A stretch of DNA of 64,000 nucleotides from Nocardiopsis potens DSM 45234 (GTDB lineage Bacteria > Actinomycetota > Actinomycetes > Streptosporangiales > Streptosporangiaceae). The stretch lies in assembly GCF_000341105.1 (NCBI RefSeq), contig NZ_ANBB01000039.1, positions 27,565-91,564 of the forward strand. The letters are read 5' to 3'. This document shows, one piece after another, positions 33,823-41,867 of the stretch. The notes under the pieces are model-generated. The model was not told where the DNA came from, did not search any database, and saw only the letters and a program-made list of their open reading frames with translations. A program made the translations under genes and the position numbers. How positions within the stretch are numbered: the stretch's first letter is position 1; every line of letters starts with the position of its first letter.

Positions 33823-34838
33823 GCCTCCTCCTCCGGATCCTGGTCGGAAGAGCCGTTGACCTGCCTGCCGCCGATGTTGACCGGCCCCTGCGCACCGGCC
33901 ACCGCGGTGCCGACGTCGCCGCCGATCGACCCGATGCCGCCGTGCTGGACGGAGGTTCGGGTGTCGCCGTTGTACACGTCGCCGTGGACGGTGCGGGCCT
34001 GGAAGGTGTTCTTGGAGTCGCCGCCGACGCTGTTCTCGACCTCTGCGGCCGCGCCGCCGGAGGCGCTCCTGCGCCGCGTCCGCGGGGCGCCGGCGGCCGC
34101 GTCCGCAGGCGCGGGCGGGCCGCCGGGGCCGTCTCCGGCGAGGACGGCGGACTCCCCCGGGCCCTCCGGGGCCGGGCCGCCCGGGTTGATCGAGGGCTGC
34201 GGGACGTAGATGTAGGACTCGGCCCGGTACTCCTTGTCCGGCAGGTCCACCATGACGCCCTGGAACAGCCGCTGCTTGACCGCGACGTAGCCGCCGAGCA
34301 CGGCGTCCTCGTAGGCCCGGCGGGTCAGCCCGGCGGCCAGGAAGGTGATGTCGGGGTCGGAGTCGGCGAGCGCCTTCTTCAGTGCCGGGGAGTCCAGCAC
34401 CCGGTGGGTCTCGTTCATCGCGGTGCCGATGCCGTCGCCGCGCTCCTCGCCGCCGGTGTCGGGCAGCGGGCCCAGGCCGATGGCGGCGCGCAGCCGCAGC
34501 CGCAGCGACCGGTCCTCCGAGGCCAGCGCGGGCTGCATGTCGTCCAGGACGTCCTGCAGCTCCGGCAGCAGCGGGTGGATGAGCCTGGGCAGGTACTCGG
34601 TGGGCACGCCGACCAGGTAGCCGTCGCCGGTGCTCTGCGGGAACGAGGCGGTGCGCCACACCTCCTCCAGGCCGCTGTCGGCGAACGCCTGCTCCAGCGC
34701 GTCGCGCACCGTGTTGCTGAGCAGCCGCTGCTGGGCCGAGGTGGTTCGGCTGTACCTCTCCACGTCGACGGCGAGGACGGCGCGGTAGGGCGGCATGTTC
34801 GAGCTGGTGCGCCGGGCGCGTCCGCGGTACTCCGCCAT
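33819..34838 (-). CDS. Class III nucleotidyl-cyclase-like protein B with amyloid-like tail (module 2)
   Basis: 339 residues. Cyclase-like domain (about 15-200): first metal Asp25 in AVLAVDVERYS, second Asp72 in STGDGYLVG, then LRLRLRAAIGLGPL and GIGTAMNETHRVL. Both metal residues are kept, so it may be active; the product nucleotide cannot be told. The linker is Gly/Pro/Ala rich. Two motifs follow: residues 269-292, with NTFQARTVHGDVYNG, like bacterial amyloid signalling (RHIM/PP-type) motifs; and residues 300-328, shared with the head of the next protein. ATG 34838 is about 135 bases after the CRP-like gene. The stop overlaps the NTPase start. Confidence 0.78.
   Translation of the reverse strand: MAEYRGRARRTSSNMPPYRAVLAVDVERYSRTTSAQQRLLSNTVRDALEQAFADSGLEEVWRTASFPQSTGDGYLVGVPTEYLPRLIHPLLPELQDVLDDMQPALASEDRSLRLRLRAAIGLGPLPDTGGEERGDGIGTAMNETHRVLDSPALKKALADSDPDITFLAAGLTRRAYEDAVLGGYVAVKQRLFQGVMVDLPDKEYRAESYIYVPQPSINPGGPAPEGPGESAVLAGDGPGGPPAPADAAAGAPRTRRRSASGGAAAEVENSVGGDSKNTFQARTVHGDVYNGDTRTSVQHGGIGSIGGDVGTAVAGAQGPVNIGGRQVNGSSDQDPEEEA
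33855..33941. repeat. 87-base direct repeat, copy in the cyclase gene
   Basis: Codes for residues 300-328 of cyclase B. Partner of 33718-33804. Confidence 0.85.
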
Positions 34839-34920
34839 GCGGTCTCTCCTCCGGGGTCGGGGGCGGGCGGCGGCCTCCGCGGCCGCCTCCCCCGACTCTG
34901 GCCCGGTGCGGCGCGGCGCA

Positions 34921-34938
34921 GTGTCGATTCCTGGACAC
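34921..34938. promoter_or_regulatory. Candidate CRP-type site before cyclase B
   Basis: GTGTCGATTCCTGGACAC: arms GTGTC/GACAC around 8 bases, followed by AGCGGAGC as at the site before cyclase A (26473-26490). Confidence 0.45.
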
Positions 34939-34974
34939 AGCGGAGCCGTCCGCCCCGCGCCCGGCCGGCGGTGC

Positions 34975-35676
34975 TCAGCCGAGGGGCCCGCCCTCGCCCG
35001 CGGCGGTCCGGCGCAGCCGGTCCACGTCGAGCACCGCGATGTACCGCCGCCCGGTGCGGATGACGCCGCCGTCCCGGAGCCGGCGGAACTCCGCGGCGAC
35101 CGAGGCGCGGGAGAGCCCGACCCAGTCGCCGATCTCCCGCTGGGACAGGCCGAGCCGGAGCACCACCCCGCGCTGCCCGCCGGGCGCGGTCCCGACGTCG
35201 CTCCCGGTCAGCGCGGCGAGCCGGAGCAGGGCGGCGGCGATCCGCTGCGCCGACGGCAGCGCCGTGATCTCGGTCCGCACCGACTCCCCTTCGGTCTGCC
35301 GGAGCACCAGGTGCTCCAGCAGGGCGCCGTCCAGCCCCTGCCGGCGGAGCAGGAGCCGGAACTGGGCGCCGCTGAGCACCCGGGTGAGGCAGGGCCCGCC
35401 GGAGGCCGCCACCGTCGCGGTCCGCGCCCTCCCGGTCAGCGCCGACATCTCGCCGAGCGCCTCGCCCGGTCCGCGCAGCGCCAGCAGCGCCTCGATCCCG
35501 TCCGGCCGTACCGCGGTCACCTTGACCGTCCCCTCGGCGAGCATGTAGACCGCGTCCTCCCGCTCGCCCTGCCGGATGACCGGCTCGCCGTCGGCGAACC
35601 GCCGCGTGCTCCCCGCCTTGAGGAAGAGCGCCCACTGCTCGTCCGAGACCAGCGCCCCGAAACCCTGCCTGCCCAC
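34975..35676 (-). CDS. CRP/FNR-family regulator 2 (module 2)
   Basis: 233 residues, paralogue of the regulator at 26549-27238. Cyclic-nucleotide-binding domain with GEALGEMSALTGRARTATV and winged helix LSQREIGDWVGLSRASVAAEFRRL. GTG 35676 (MGRQGF) has AGAGGAA ahead. First gene of module 2, so it is transcribed with the cyclase or next to it. As Glu and Arg of the nucleotide pocket are kept, it probably binds a cyclic nucleotide; a candidate target dyad lies downstream before the cyclase. Confidence 0.88.
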   Translation of the reverse strand: MGRQGFGALVSDEQWALFLKAGSTRRFADGEPVIRQGEREDAVYMLAEGTVKVTAVRPDGIEALLALRGPGEALGEMSALTGRARTATVAASGGPCLTRVLSGAQFRLLLRRQGLDGALLEHLVLRQTEGESVRTEITALPSAQRIAAALLRLAALTGSDVGTAPGGQRGVVLRLGLSQREIGDWVGLSRASVAAEFRRLRDGGVIRTGRRYIAVLDVDRLRRTAAGEGGPLG

Positions 35677-35938
35677 CCGGTTCCTCTCTGCCCGTCCGCC
35701 TCTTCCAGACGAGCGGTTCCCCGGCGGGCCGGGCGGAAGCCCGCGGTGCGGCGCATGGCCGCTTCCGGTCGCACCGGGAGGGCTCCGGGCCGCCGCCGGG
35801 AGAAGGCCGGCCGGCGGCCGGAGGAGCGCGTTCTTCCCCGTCCCTTCGGAGGAGCGGCCGGGCCTCCTCCACCGCCCGGCCTCGGACCGCCGCGGGGGAG
35901 GTCTCGGGTGGGCGCGGCGCGTCCCCCGGCCGACGGGC

Positions 35939-36682
35939 TCAGAGCAGGCCGCCGTCGGCGCGGATGTTCTGACCGGTGACCCAGGCCGCGTCCGGACCGG
36001 CCAGGTAGGCCGCCACCGCGGCGACGTCCTCGGGGCGCCCGAGCCGGCCCAGCGGTGTCATCGCGGCGACGGCCTCCCGGGCCTCGGCGGGGACCGCGCC
36101 GCGCAGCAGGTCGGTGTCGGTCGTCCCGGGCGAGACGGTGTTGACCGTGATGCCGCGCGGCCCCAGCGCCCGGGAGGCCACCCGGGAGGGCTGCTCCAGC
36201 GCACCCTTGCTCGCGGCGTACAGGGCCTCGTCCGCGCCGGGCCAGCCGGTGCTGACCGAGGAGACGTTGATGATCCGCCCGCCGCGCCCCATCCGCCGCG
36301 CCGCGTGCCGCATGGCCAGCAGCGCGGCGCGCGCGTTGACCGCCATGACCCGGTCGAACTCCTCCGCCGAGGCGTCGTCGAACGCCGTCCGGCCGGGGAT
36401 CGCGGCGTTGTTCACCAGGACGCCCAGCCGCCCGCCCAGGTGCTCGTCGGCCGCGGCGAACAGCCGGTCCGCCCCGTCCGGCTCGCCCAGGTCGGCCCGG
36501 ACCGCCCAGGCCCTGCCGCCCGCGGCGCGGACCGCGCCTGCGACCTCCTCGGCCCGGTTCCGCTCGGAGACGTATCCGAACACCACCGGGGCCCCGTCCG
36601 CGGCGAACCGCTCCACGATCGCCCGGCCGATGCCCCGCGACCCGCCGGTGACCACGGCCGGCACCGCTTCCCGCACGTCCAT
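35939..36682 (-). CDS. Short-chain dehydrogenase/reductase
   Basis: 247 residues of the classical SDR family: NAD(P) loop TGGSRGIG, NNAA, catalytic Ser in NVSSVSTG and YAASK, and C-terminal TGQNIRADGG. The Arg in YVSERNR after the second strand hints at NADP(H). Substrate unknown. ATG 36682 has GAGGA about 8 bases ahead. It stands alone between module 2 and a divergent unknown gene. Confidence 0.88.
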   Translation of the reverse strand: MDVREAVPAVVTGGSRGIGRAIVERFAADGAPVVFGYVSERNRAEEVAGAVRAAGGRAWAVRADLGEPDGADRLFAAADEHLGGRLGVLVNNAAIPGRTAFDDASAEEFDRVMAVNARAALLAMRHAARRMGRGGRIINVSSVSTGWPGADEALYAASKGALEQPSRVASRALGPRGITVNTVSPGTTDTDLLRGAVPAEAREAVAAMTPLGRLGRPEDVAAVAAYLAGPDAAWVTGQNIRADGGLL

Positions 36683-36912
36683 GCTCCTGTTCCTCTCCGC
36701 TCCGTGTTCCTCGGAGCGGCCATGGTGGCGGGGGTTCCGGCCTGTTCCCGGCCGCTTCTCCTCGCGGCCCCGGACCCCGCCGAACGGCCCGGGCGGATGC
36801 CTTGTCCACAGCCCTCCGTCCACAGCCCCGTTCTCTCCTCCCACCGGCACCGGCCCCGGTGCCATCCTCCTGATGAGCGGCTCCGGGGACGGGGCCGGGA
36901 AGCGAGGCCGAA

Positions 36913-37440
36913 GTGATCACCACCTTCTTTCCACGGACGGGGCGGCGGAAGCTCCTCGCGGAGGCGCGGCTGCACGCCATCGAGCTCGGGAACTTCGACG
37001 TCCCGGACGACCGGGCGCTGGTCGACCTCCTACGGCACCACTACACCGACTACGACCTGGAGCAGTCGCAGGAGCGGCACCGGGCCGCCTGCGAGGCGAT
37101 CGCCCGCGCCTTCCCGCGGCTCGCCCCGGAGTGCTCGCGCCAGATCGAACGGCGCGCCGAGGCCGAGCGGGAAGAGGCCGCGGCACTCCAGGCGTTCGAA
37201 AAGGCCAGAGAGCAGGAGCGCGCCGAGCGCCGCGCCCTCGTCGCGGCGTCCAAGGCCGTCATCGCCCGGCTGTCCGTGGGGCAGGCGGTCCGCTACCGGC
37301 GCGGCTGGTGGAGCCACGACGCCGAGATCACCGGCATCGGCCGCACCAGGGTGACCATCGCCTACCGGTTGAAGAGCGGCGAGCAGCGGACCAGCACCGT
37401 GCACGCCGCCCTGGTCGCCCCGGTCGACCGCCCGGACCCC
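36913..37440 (+). CDS. Unknown protein with helical coil and small beta domain (3' end unresolved)
   Basis: From GTG 36913 (GAGG just ahead) about 175 residues look genuine: a helical start, an Arg/Glu-rich coiled coil (IERRAEAEREEAAALQAFEK) and a small SH3/KOW-like part (VGQAVRYRRGWWSHDAEITG...YRLKSGEQRTSTVHAALV). The frame does not stop there but runs on, Pro/Arg rich, to 39087, antisense to the well-supported gene at 37594-38895. Either the true end is hidden by a frameshift near 37440-37590, or the protein has a long disordered tail. No family recognised. Confidence 0.45.
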
Positions 37441-37593
37441 GCCCCGCCGGGGCGGGCCTGCGGCTCCCCTCCCCCGCCCCCTCCGGCAGGCCTCCGGGAG
37501 GTCCGCCCGCCGGCATCACCGGGGCCTCGGCGGCCGCGCGCACCGGGAGGGGCGGCGGGGCCGGGGGCGGCCCCTGCCCGGGTGTCCGCCCGC

Positions 37594-38895
37594 TCAGCCG
37601 GCCGCCGAGGCGCCGGCGCCGCCGGAGCGCTCAGGGGCCTCCTCCTCCGGCTCTTCTCCGCCTTCTCCCTCCGGGCCGACGTAGGGGTCGGGTTCGAAGT
37701 CGGAGGCGGAGCCGAAGACGGACGGGAACCCCGGCCCCAGCCCGTAGGCGTCGCGGATGCGGGAGGCGCTGTCGGTGTAGCCGTTGGACTTGAGGAAGAC
37801 CGCGAACCGCTGGAGGAAGCCCTCGTACTCCTCCCCGTCCTCCCAGTCGCCGGCGGCGATGGCCGCGGCGTGCAGCCAGGGGTCCTGGTCGGAGCGGGGC
37901 GCGTCGGCCGCGGGGGCCGGGGCGGGGCGGGGCTCCTCCGGCTCGCCGTCCTCCGGGATGTAGCCGTAGACCTGGCCCACGTAGGGGTCGGGGTGCGGGA
38001 ACGGGGGCGCGGGGCGGGGGCCCGGCGCCTCGGCGCGCGCCGCCGGCTCCCGCTCCGCCTCTGCGGCGCCGACCGCCTCGGTGAGCTCCCGGTAGACGTC
38101 GGGGAGCCGGCGCCCGGTGGCCGCCGAGGAGAGGCGGGTGAGCGTGCCGATCCGGGCGACCGCCTCCTCGACCCGCTCGGGGTGGCGGGCCAGCCACCAG
38201 ACCACGGCCCGGCCCGGGTCGGAGAGGACCTCGCCGCCCAGGTACTCCTGCTCCAGCCGCTCCAGTTCGCGCTCCTCCTCCCGGGCGGCCTTGGTCTTGC
38301 GCAGTTCGCGGAGGCGGGCGAGGCGCTCCTCGTCGTCGGCGGAGATCTCCAGCCGGACCTCCTCGGCCCAGGCCTCGTCGACGCCGGGGTGCCGGCACGG
38401 CTCCGGGCCGAGCGCCGCGGTCAGCCGGAACCCCGCCGCGCCGTGCTCCTCCGGCCGCTCGGCCGCGCAGAGCGCGCGGGCGCGCCCCTCGATCGCGCAG
38501 ACCGCGGCGCCTTCGGCGGCGCTCTCCGCCGCGGCGGGGCCGCGCCAGCAGACGACCGCGGAGAAGAGGAAGGGGTAGTCCCTGCGGGCGCTGGGCAGCT
38601 CCAGCCGGAACACGTGCTTGCGCCGGTGGGGGGCTTCGGTCTCCTCCGGGGTGTCGGCGGCGGCCGCGCCGGGGTTCCCGCCCCGCGCCCGCGACCCCGC
38701 GGCCAGCAGGACCGCGAGGGCGACCGCGGCGAGCAGCGCGGCCGCGCCGGCGGCCGCGAGCGGCGCGGTGTCCGGCCCGGGCAGCAGCCTGCCCAGGTCC
38801 CAGGCGCGGTAGGCCCACCATCCGAGGAGGGCGAGGGCGGCTGCGGCCGCGCCCGCCGAGAGCACCGCCAGCAGGGCGCGGCTCGTCCTGGTCAT
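37594..38895 (-). CDS. Membrane-anchored paralogue of the module 2 protein
   Basis: 433 residues. Two transmembrane helices (about 8-25 and 45-68), then the same core as the protein at 30377-31753: RRKHVFRLELPSARRDY, FSAVVCWRG, CRHPGVDEAWAEEVRLE, LERLEQEYLGGEVLSDPGRA, LTRLSSAATG. The C-terminal part differs (DPYVGQVYGYIPEDGE and a helical unit). It has no cyclase or CRP neighbour, so it may work with module 2 at a distance or be a relic. Start is uncertain: ATG 38895 lacks a clear ribosome site. Confidence 0.72.
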   Translation of the reverse strand: MTRTSRALLAVLSAGAAAAALALLGWWAYRAWDLGRLLPGPDTAPLAAAGAAALLAAVALAVLLAAGSRARGGNPGAAAADTPEETEAPHRRKHVFRLELPSARRDYPFLFSAVVCWRGPAAAESAAEGAAVCAIEGRARALCAAERPEEHGAAGFRLTAALGPEPCRHPGVDEAWAEEVRLEISADDEERLARLRELRKTKAAREEERELERLEQEYLGGEVLSDPGRAVVWWLARHPERVEEAVARIGTLTRLSSAATGRRLPDVYRELTEAVGAAEAEREPAARAEAPGPRPAPPFPHPDPYVGQVYGYIPEDGEPEEPRPAPAPAADAPRSDQDPWLHAAAIAAGDWEDGEEYEGFLQRFAVFLKSNGYTDSASRIRDAYGLGPGFPSVFGSASDFEPDPYVGPEGEGGEEPEEEAPERSGGAGASAAG

Positions 38896-39562
38896 CACCT
38901 GTTCGGGCACGCTCCCGCGCGGGAGGCGCCCCCTCCTTCCTGCGGACGGTGCGGCCGGTGCGGTCTCTCCGGTGCACGCGGCTCGGACCGGCGGCGCACC
39001 GCGCCGGATCGCCCCGGGCCCCGTCCCGCGCCGGATATCGGGGGCGGTGCGGGCGGCCCCGGCCGCGAGCGGCGCGTGCGGACCTGATCGCGGCACGACC
39101 CGTCGCGTTCCCGGCGCCGGACCTGCGGAAGGCCCGCCGGTGCGCGGATCCCCGCGCCCGCCGATGATCATGCCTGTGCGGGAGGCTACTCCTTCCGCTC
39201 GGGCCGGAAGGCCGCTTCCGGTCTCAGAACGCGAACGAAACCGGCCCCGTGGCCGGATCCGGCCATCCGCGGGCCTTGCGGGGCCTCCCGGGCGGCGGGC
39301 CCGGCTCGGAGGTCCGCTTCGGCTCCCGGCCACGCAGACCGCCGGAGCCGCCGCCCGCCCTGCCCGACGGGCGGCAGGGCGGCAGGGCGGCAGGGCGGCG
39401 GAGCACCATCGGCTCCGCACCGTCCCAGGCGGGCGGCGGACCCGGATCCCGACCCGGAGAGGCGCCCCGCCCTACGCGGGCACCGCCCCGGGCGGCCCCT
39501 GCCGTCCGGCGGCCCGCCTTGTTAGGGTGAATTCTAACAAGTGTTTGGTTGGAGGAATGGTC
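38896..39562. other. Intergenic region upstream of the steroid operon
   Basis: No gene supported. Contains an 8-base tandem repeat (GCGGCAGG three times plus a partial, about 39370-39400) and the KstR2-type operator at its end. Confidence 0.55.
39519..39549. promoter_or_regulatory. KstR2-type operator before echA20
   Basis: TTCTAACAAGTGTTTGGT (39532-39549), containing CAAG-TG-TTTG, close to the known KstR2 core CAAG-NN-CTTG. TTGTTAG (39519-39525) and CTAACAA (39534-39540) form a second dyad. The identical 18-mer lies inverted at 47084-47101. Confidence 0.7.
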
Positions 39563-40312
39563 ATGGCTGTCTCCACCACACGGCACCCGGACGGGGTCGC
39601 CGAGGTCGTCGTGGACGCGCCGCCGGTGAACGCGCTCACCGTGCAGGGCTGGCACGACCTGGCCGACGAACTGCTGGCCGCCGGGCGCGACCCCGGCACC
39701 CGCGCCGTGCTGCTCCGCGCCGAGGGGCGCGGGTTCAACGCCGGCGTCGACATCAAGGAGATGCAGCGCGACCCCGGCCACGCCGCGCTCCTCGGCGCCA
39801 ACCGCGGCTGCGCCGCCGCGTTCTCCGCGGTCTACGACTGCCCGGTCCCGGTGGTCGCCGCGGTGCACGGGTTCTGCCTCGGCGGGGGCGTCGGGCTGGC
39901 CGGCAACGCCGACGTGGTGGTCGCCTCCGACGACGCCCGCTTCGGCCTGCCCGAGGCGGACCGGGGCGCCCTGGGCGCCGCCACCCACCTGGCCCGGCTG
40001 GTTCCGCACCAGCTGATGCGGGCCATGGTCTACACCTGCCGCACCGCCACCGCCGCCGAGCTGCACGCGTTCGGCTCGGTGCTGTCCGTGGTCCCCCGCG
40101 AGGAGCTGCGCGGCGAGGCGCTCGGCACGGCGCGGGCGATCGCGGCCAAGGACCCCCGCGTCATCCGGTGCGCCAAGGAGTCCCTCAACGGCATCGACCC
40201 GGTGGACGTCCACCGGTCCTACCGGTTCGAGCAGGGGTTCACCTTCGAGCTCACCCTGGCCGGGGCGGGCGACGAGCACCGGGCGGCGTTCGCCCGCGGA
40301 ACGGAGCGGTGA
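39563..40312 (+). CDS. echA20: Enoyl-CoA hydratase EchA20 (steroid ring degradation)
   Basis: 249 residues. Matches mycobacterial EchA20 closely: RAEGRGFNAGVDIKEMQRD, ANRGC, GFCLGGGVGLAGN, FGLPEADRGALGAATHL, FEQGFTFEL. EchA20 acts as a hydrolase that opens the D ring of a HIP-derived CoA ester in steroid breakdown. ATG 39563 is 7 bases after GGAGG; a second ATG at 39557 is too close to it. First gene of the operon, directly behind the KstR2-type operator, overlapping ipdA by one base (TGATG). Confidence 0.92.
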   Translation: MAVSTTRHPDGVAEVVVDAPPVNALTVQGWHDLADELLAAGRDPGTRAVLLRAEGRGFNAGVDIKEMQRDPGHAALLGANRGCAAAFSAVYDCPVPVVAAVHGFCLGGGVGLAGNADVVVASDDARFGLPEADRGALGAATHLARLVPHQLMRAMVYTCRTATAAELHAFGSVLSVVPREELRGEALGTARAIAAKDPRVIRCAKESLNGIDPVDVHRSYRFEQGFTFELTLAGAGDEHRAAFARGTER

Positions 40313-41136
40313 TGGGCAAGGTGACGACGCCGGACGCGATCGCCGCGTCGCTGAGCGACGGGATGGTGCTCGGCATCGGCGGCTGGGGGTCGCGGCGCAA
40401 GCCGATGGAGCTGGTGCGCGCGGTCTGCCGGTCCCCGGTGCGCGACCTCACCGTGGTCTCCTGCGGCGGCCCGGACGTGGGCATGCTCTGCGCGCACGGC
40501 AAGGTCCGCCGGGTGGTGGCCCCCTTCGTCACGCTCGACTCGATCCCGCTGGAGCCGTACTTCCGCGCCGCCCGGGAGAGCGGCGCGGTCGCGCTCACCG
40601 AGCACGACGAGGGCATGTTCATGTTCGGGCTGCTGGCCGCCGCGCACCGGCTGCCGTTCCTGCCCACCCCGGCCGGGCTCGGCTCCGACGTGCTGCGGGC
40701 CGACCCCGGGCTGCGCACCGTCCGCTCCCCCTACCCCGCCGAGGACGGGGGCGGCCCGCTGGTCGCGGTGCCCCCGCTGCGGCTGGACGCGGCGCTGGTG
40801 CACGTGAACCGGGCCGACGCCCGCGGCAACGGGCAGTACCTGGGCCCCGACCCCTACCTGGACGAGCTGTTCGCCAAGGCCGCCGACCGCTGCTACCTCT
40901 CCTGCGAGCGGCTCGTCGACTCCTTCACCGGCCCCCCGCAGACGCTGCTGGTCAGCAGGGCGGTGGTGGCCGGGGTGGCGGAGACCCCCGGCGGCGCGCT
41001 CTTCACCTCCTGCGAACCGGACTACGGGCGCGACGAGGAGGCGCAGCGGCGCTACGCGGCCTCCGCGGCCGACCCGGCGCTGCGCGCGGAGTTCTTCGGG
41101 CCCGGCCCGGAATCCGGCCGGACGGAGGCGGCGTGA
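40312..41136 (+). CDS. ipdA: Steroid ring-opening CoA-transferase-like subunit IpdA
   Basis: 274 residues. Matches IpdA: GIGGWGSRRKPMELVRAV, GGPDVGMLC, FVTLDSIPLEP, GLGSDV, SPYPAEDG, PDYGRDE. With IpdB it forms the heteromer that hydrolyses the last carbocyclic ring of the steroid (COCHEA-CoA). It resembles class I CoA transferases but does not transfer CoA. Overlaps both neighbours, as expected for a heteromer with balanced synthesis. Confidence 0.92.
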   Translation: MGKVTTPDAIAASLSDGMVLGIGGWGSRRKPMELVRAVCRSPVRDLTVVSCGGPDVGMLCAHGKVRRVVAPFVTLDSIPLEPYFRAARESGAVALTEHDEGMFMFGLLAAAHRLPFLPTPAGLGSDVLRADPGLRTVRSPYPAEDGGGPLVAVPPLRLDAALVHVNRADARGNGQYLGPDPYLDELFAKAADRCYLSCERLVDSFTGPPQTLLVSRAVVAGVAETPGGALFTSCEPDYGRDEEAQRRYAASAADPALRAEFFGPGPESGRTEAA

Positions 41137-41867
41137 TGGCGGCGACCAGGGCCGAGGTCTGCGTGGTCGCGTGCGCCGAGGCGTGGCGGGGCGACGGCGA
41201 GGTGCTGGCCGCGGCGATGGGCACCTGCTCGGTGCTGGGCGCCCGGCTGGCCCGGATGACGTTCGAGCCGGACCTGCTCACCACCGACGGCGGGGCGCTG
41301 CTCACCCGGGAGGCGCTCCCGCTGGGCCGGGCCGCCGCCCCGGAGGAGACCGAGGGGTGGCTGCCCTTCCGCGACCACCTGTGGCTGGTGCTGCACGGGC
41401 GCCGGCACGTGATGATGGGCGCCTCCCAGCTGGACCGGTACGGCCGGAGCAACATCTCCGCCATCGGCCCGTGGGAGCGCCCCGACCGGCAGCTGCTCGG
41501 GGTGCGCGGCGCACCGGGCAACACCCGCTGCGGCCCGACCAGCTACTGGATCCCGCGCCACTCCCGCCGGGTGTTCGTGCCGGAGGTGGACATGGTCAGC
41601 GGGGTGTCCGCCGCCGACGCGCACGGCCTGCGCCGCGTCGTCACCGACCTGGCGGTGCTGGACTTCGGCGGCCCCGGCCGGACCGCGCGGCTGGTCTCGG
41701 TGCACCCGGGGACGACGGTGCGGGAGGTCCTCGACCGCACCGGGTTCGAACTCGCCGGAGCCGGCGGCGAGGTGCCGGTCACCCGCGAGCCGACCGGGGA
41801 GGAGCTGCGGCTGCTGCGCGAGGTGCTCGACCCCGGCGGGCTGCGCGACCGGGAGGTGCCGGGGTGA
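41136..41867 (+). CDS. ipdB: Steroid ring-opening CoA-transferase-like subunit IpdB
   Basis: 243 residues. Begins TRAEVCVVACAEAWRGDGE and continues with GARLARMTFEPDLL, MGASQLDRYGRSN, GVRGAPGN, DFGGPG and LRDREVP, all as in IpdB. Partner of IpdA. ATG 41136 has GGAGG (41124-41128) 7 bases ahead; GTG 41133 is less well spaced. Its stop overlaps ipdC (GTGA). Confidence 0.92.
   Translation: MAATRAEVCVVACAEAWRGDGEVLAAAMGTCSVLGARLARMTFEPDLLTTDGGALLTREALPLGRAAAPEETEGWLPFRDHLWLVLHGRRHVMMGASQLDRYGRSNISAIGPWERPDRQLLGVRGAPGNTRCGPTSYWIPRHSRRVFVPEVDMVSGVSAADAHGLRRVVTDLAVLDFGGPGRTARLVSVHPGTTVREVLDRTGFELAGAGGEVPVTREPTGEELRLLREVLDPGGLRDREVPG

Noticed and set aside
30377..33895. A single open frame of 1172 codons on the minus strand
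   Set aside because: Only its last 458 codons (from GTG 31753) read as protein; the rest is an Arg/Gly-rich shadow of the NTPase gene in another frame.
22473..35676. Calling the cyclase modules Pycsar
   Set aside because: Cyclase fold and membrane neighbours fit, but the CRP regulators, the lost metal Asp in one cyclase and the unrecognised effectors do not match the described systems.
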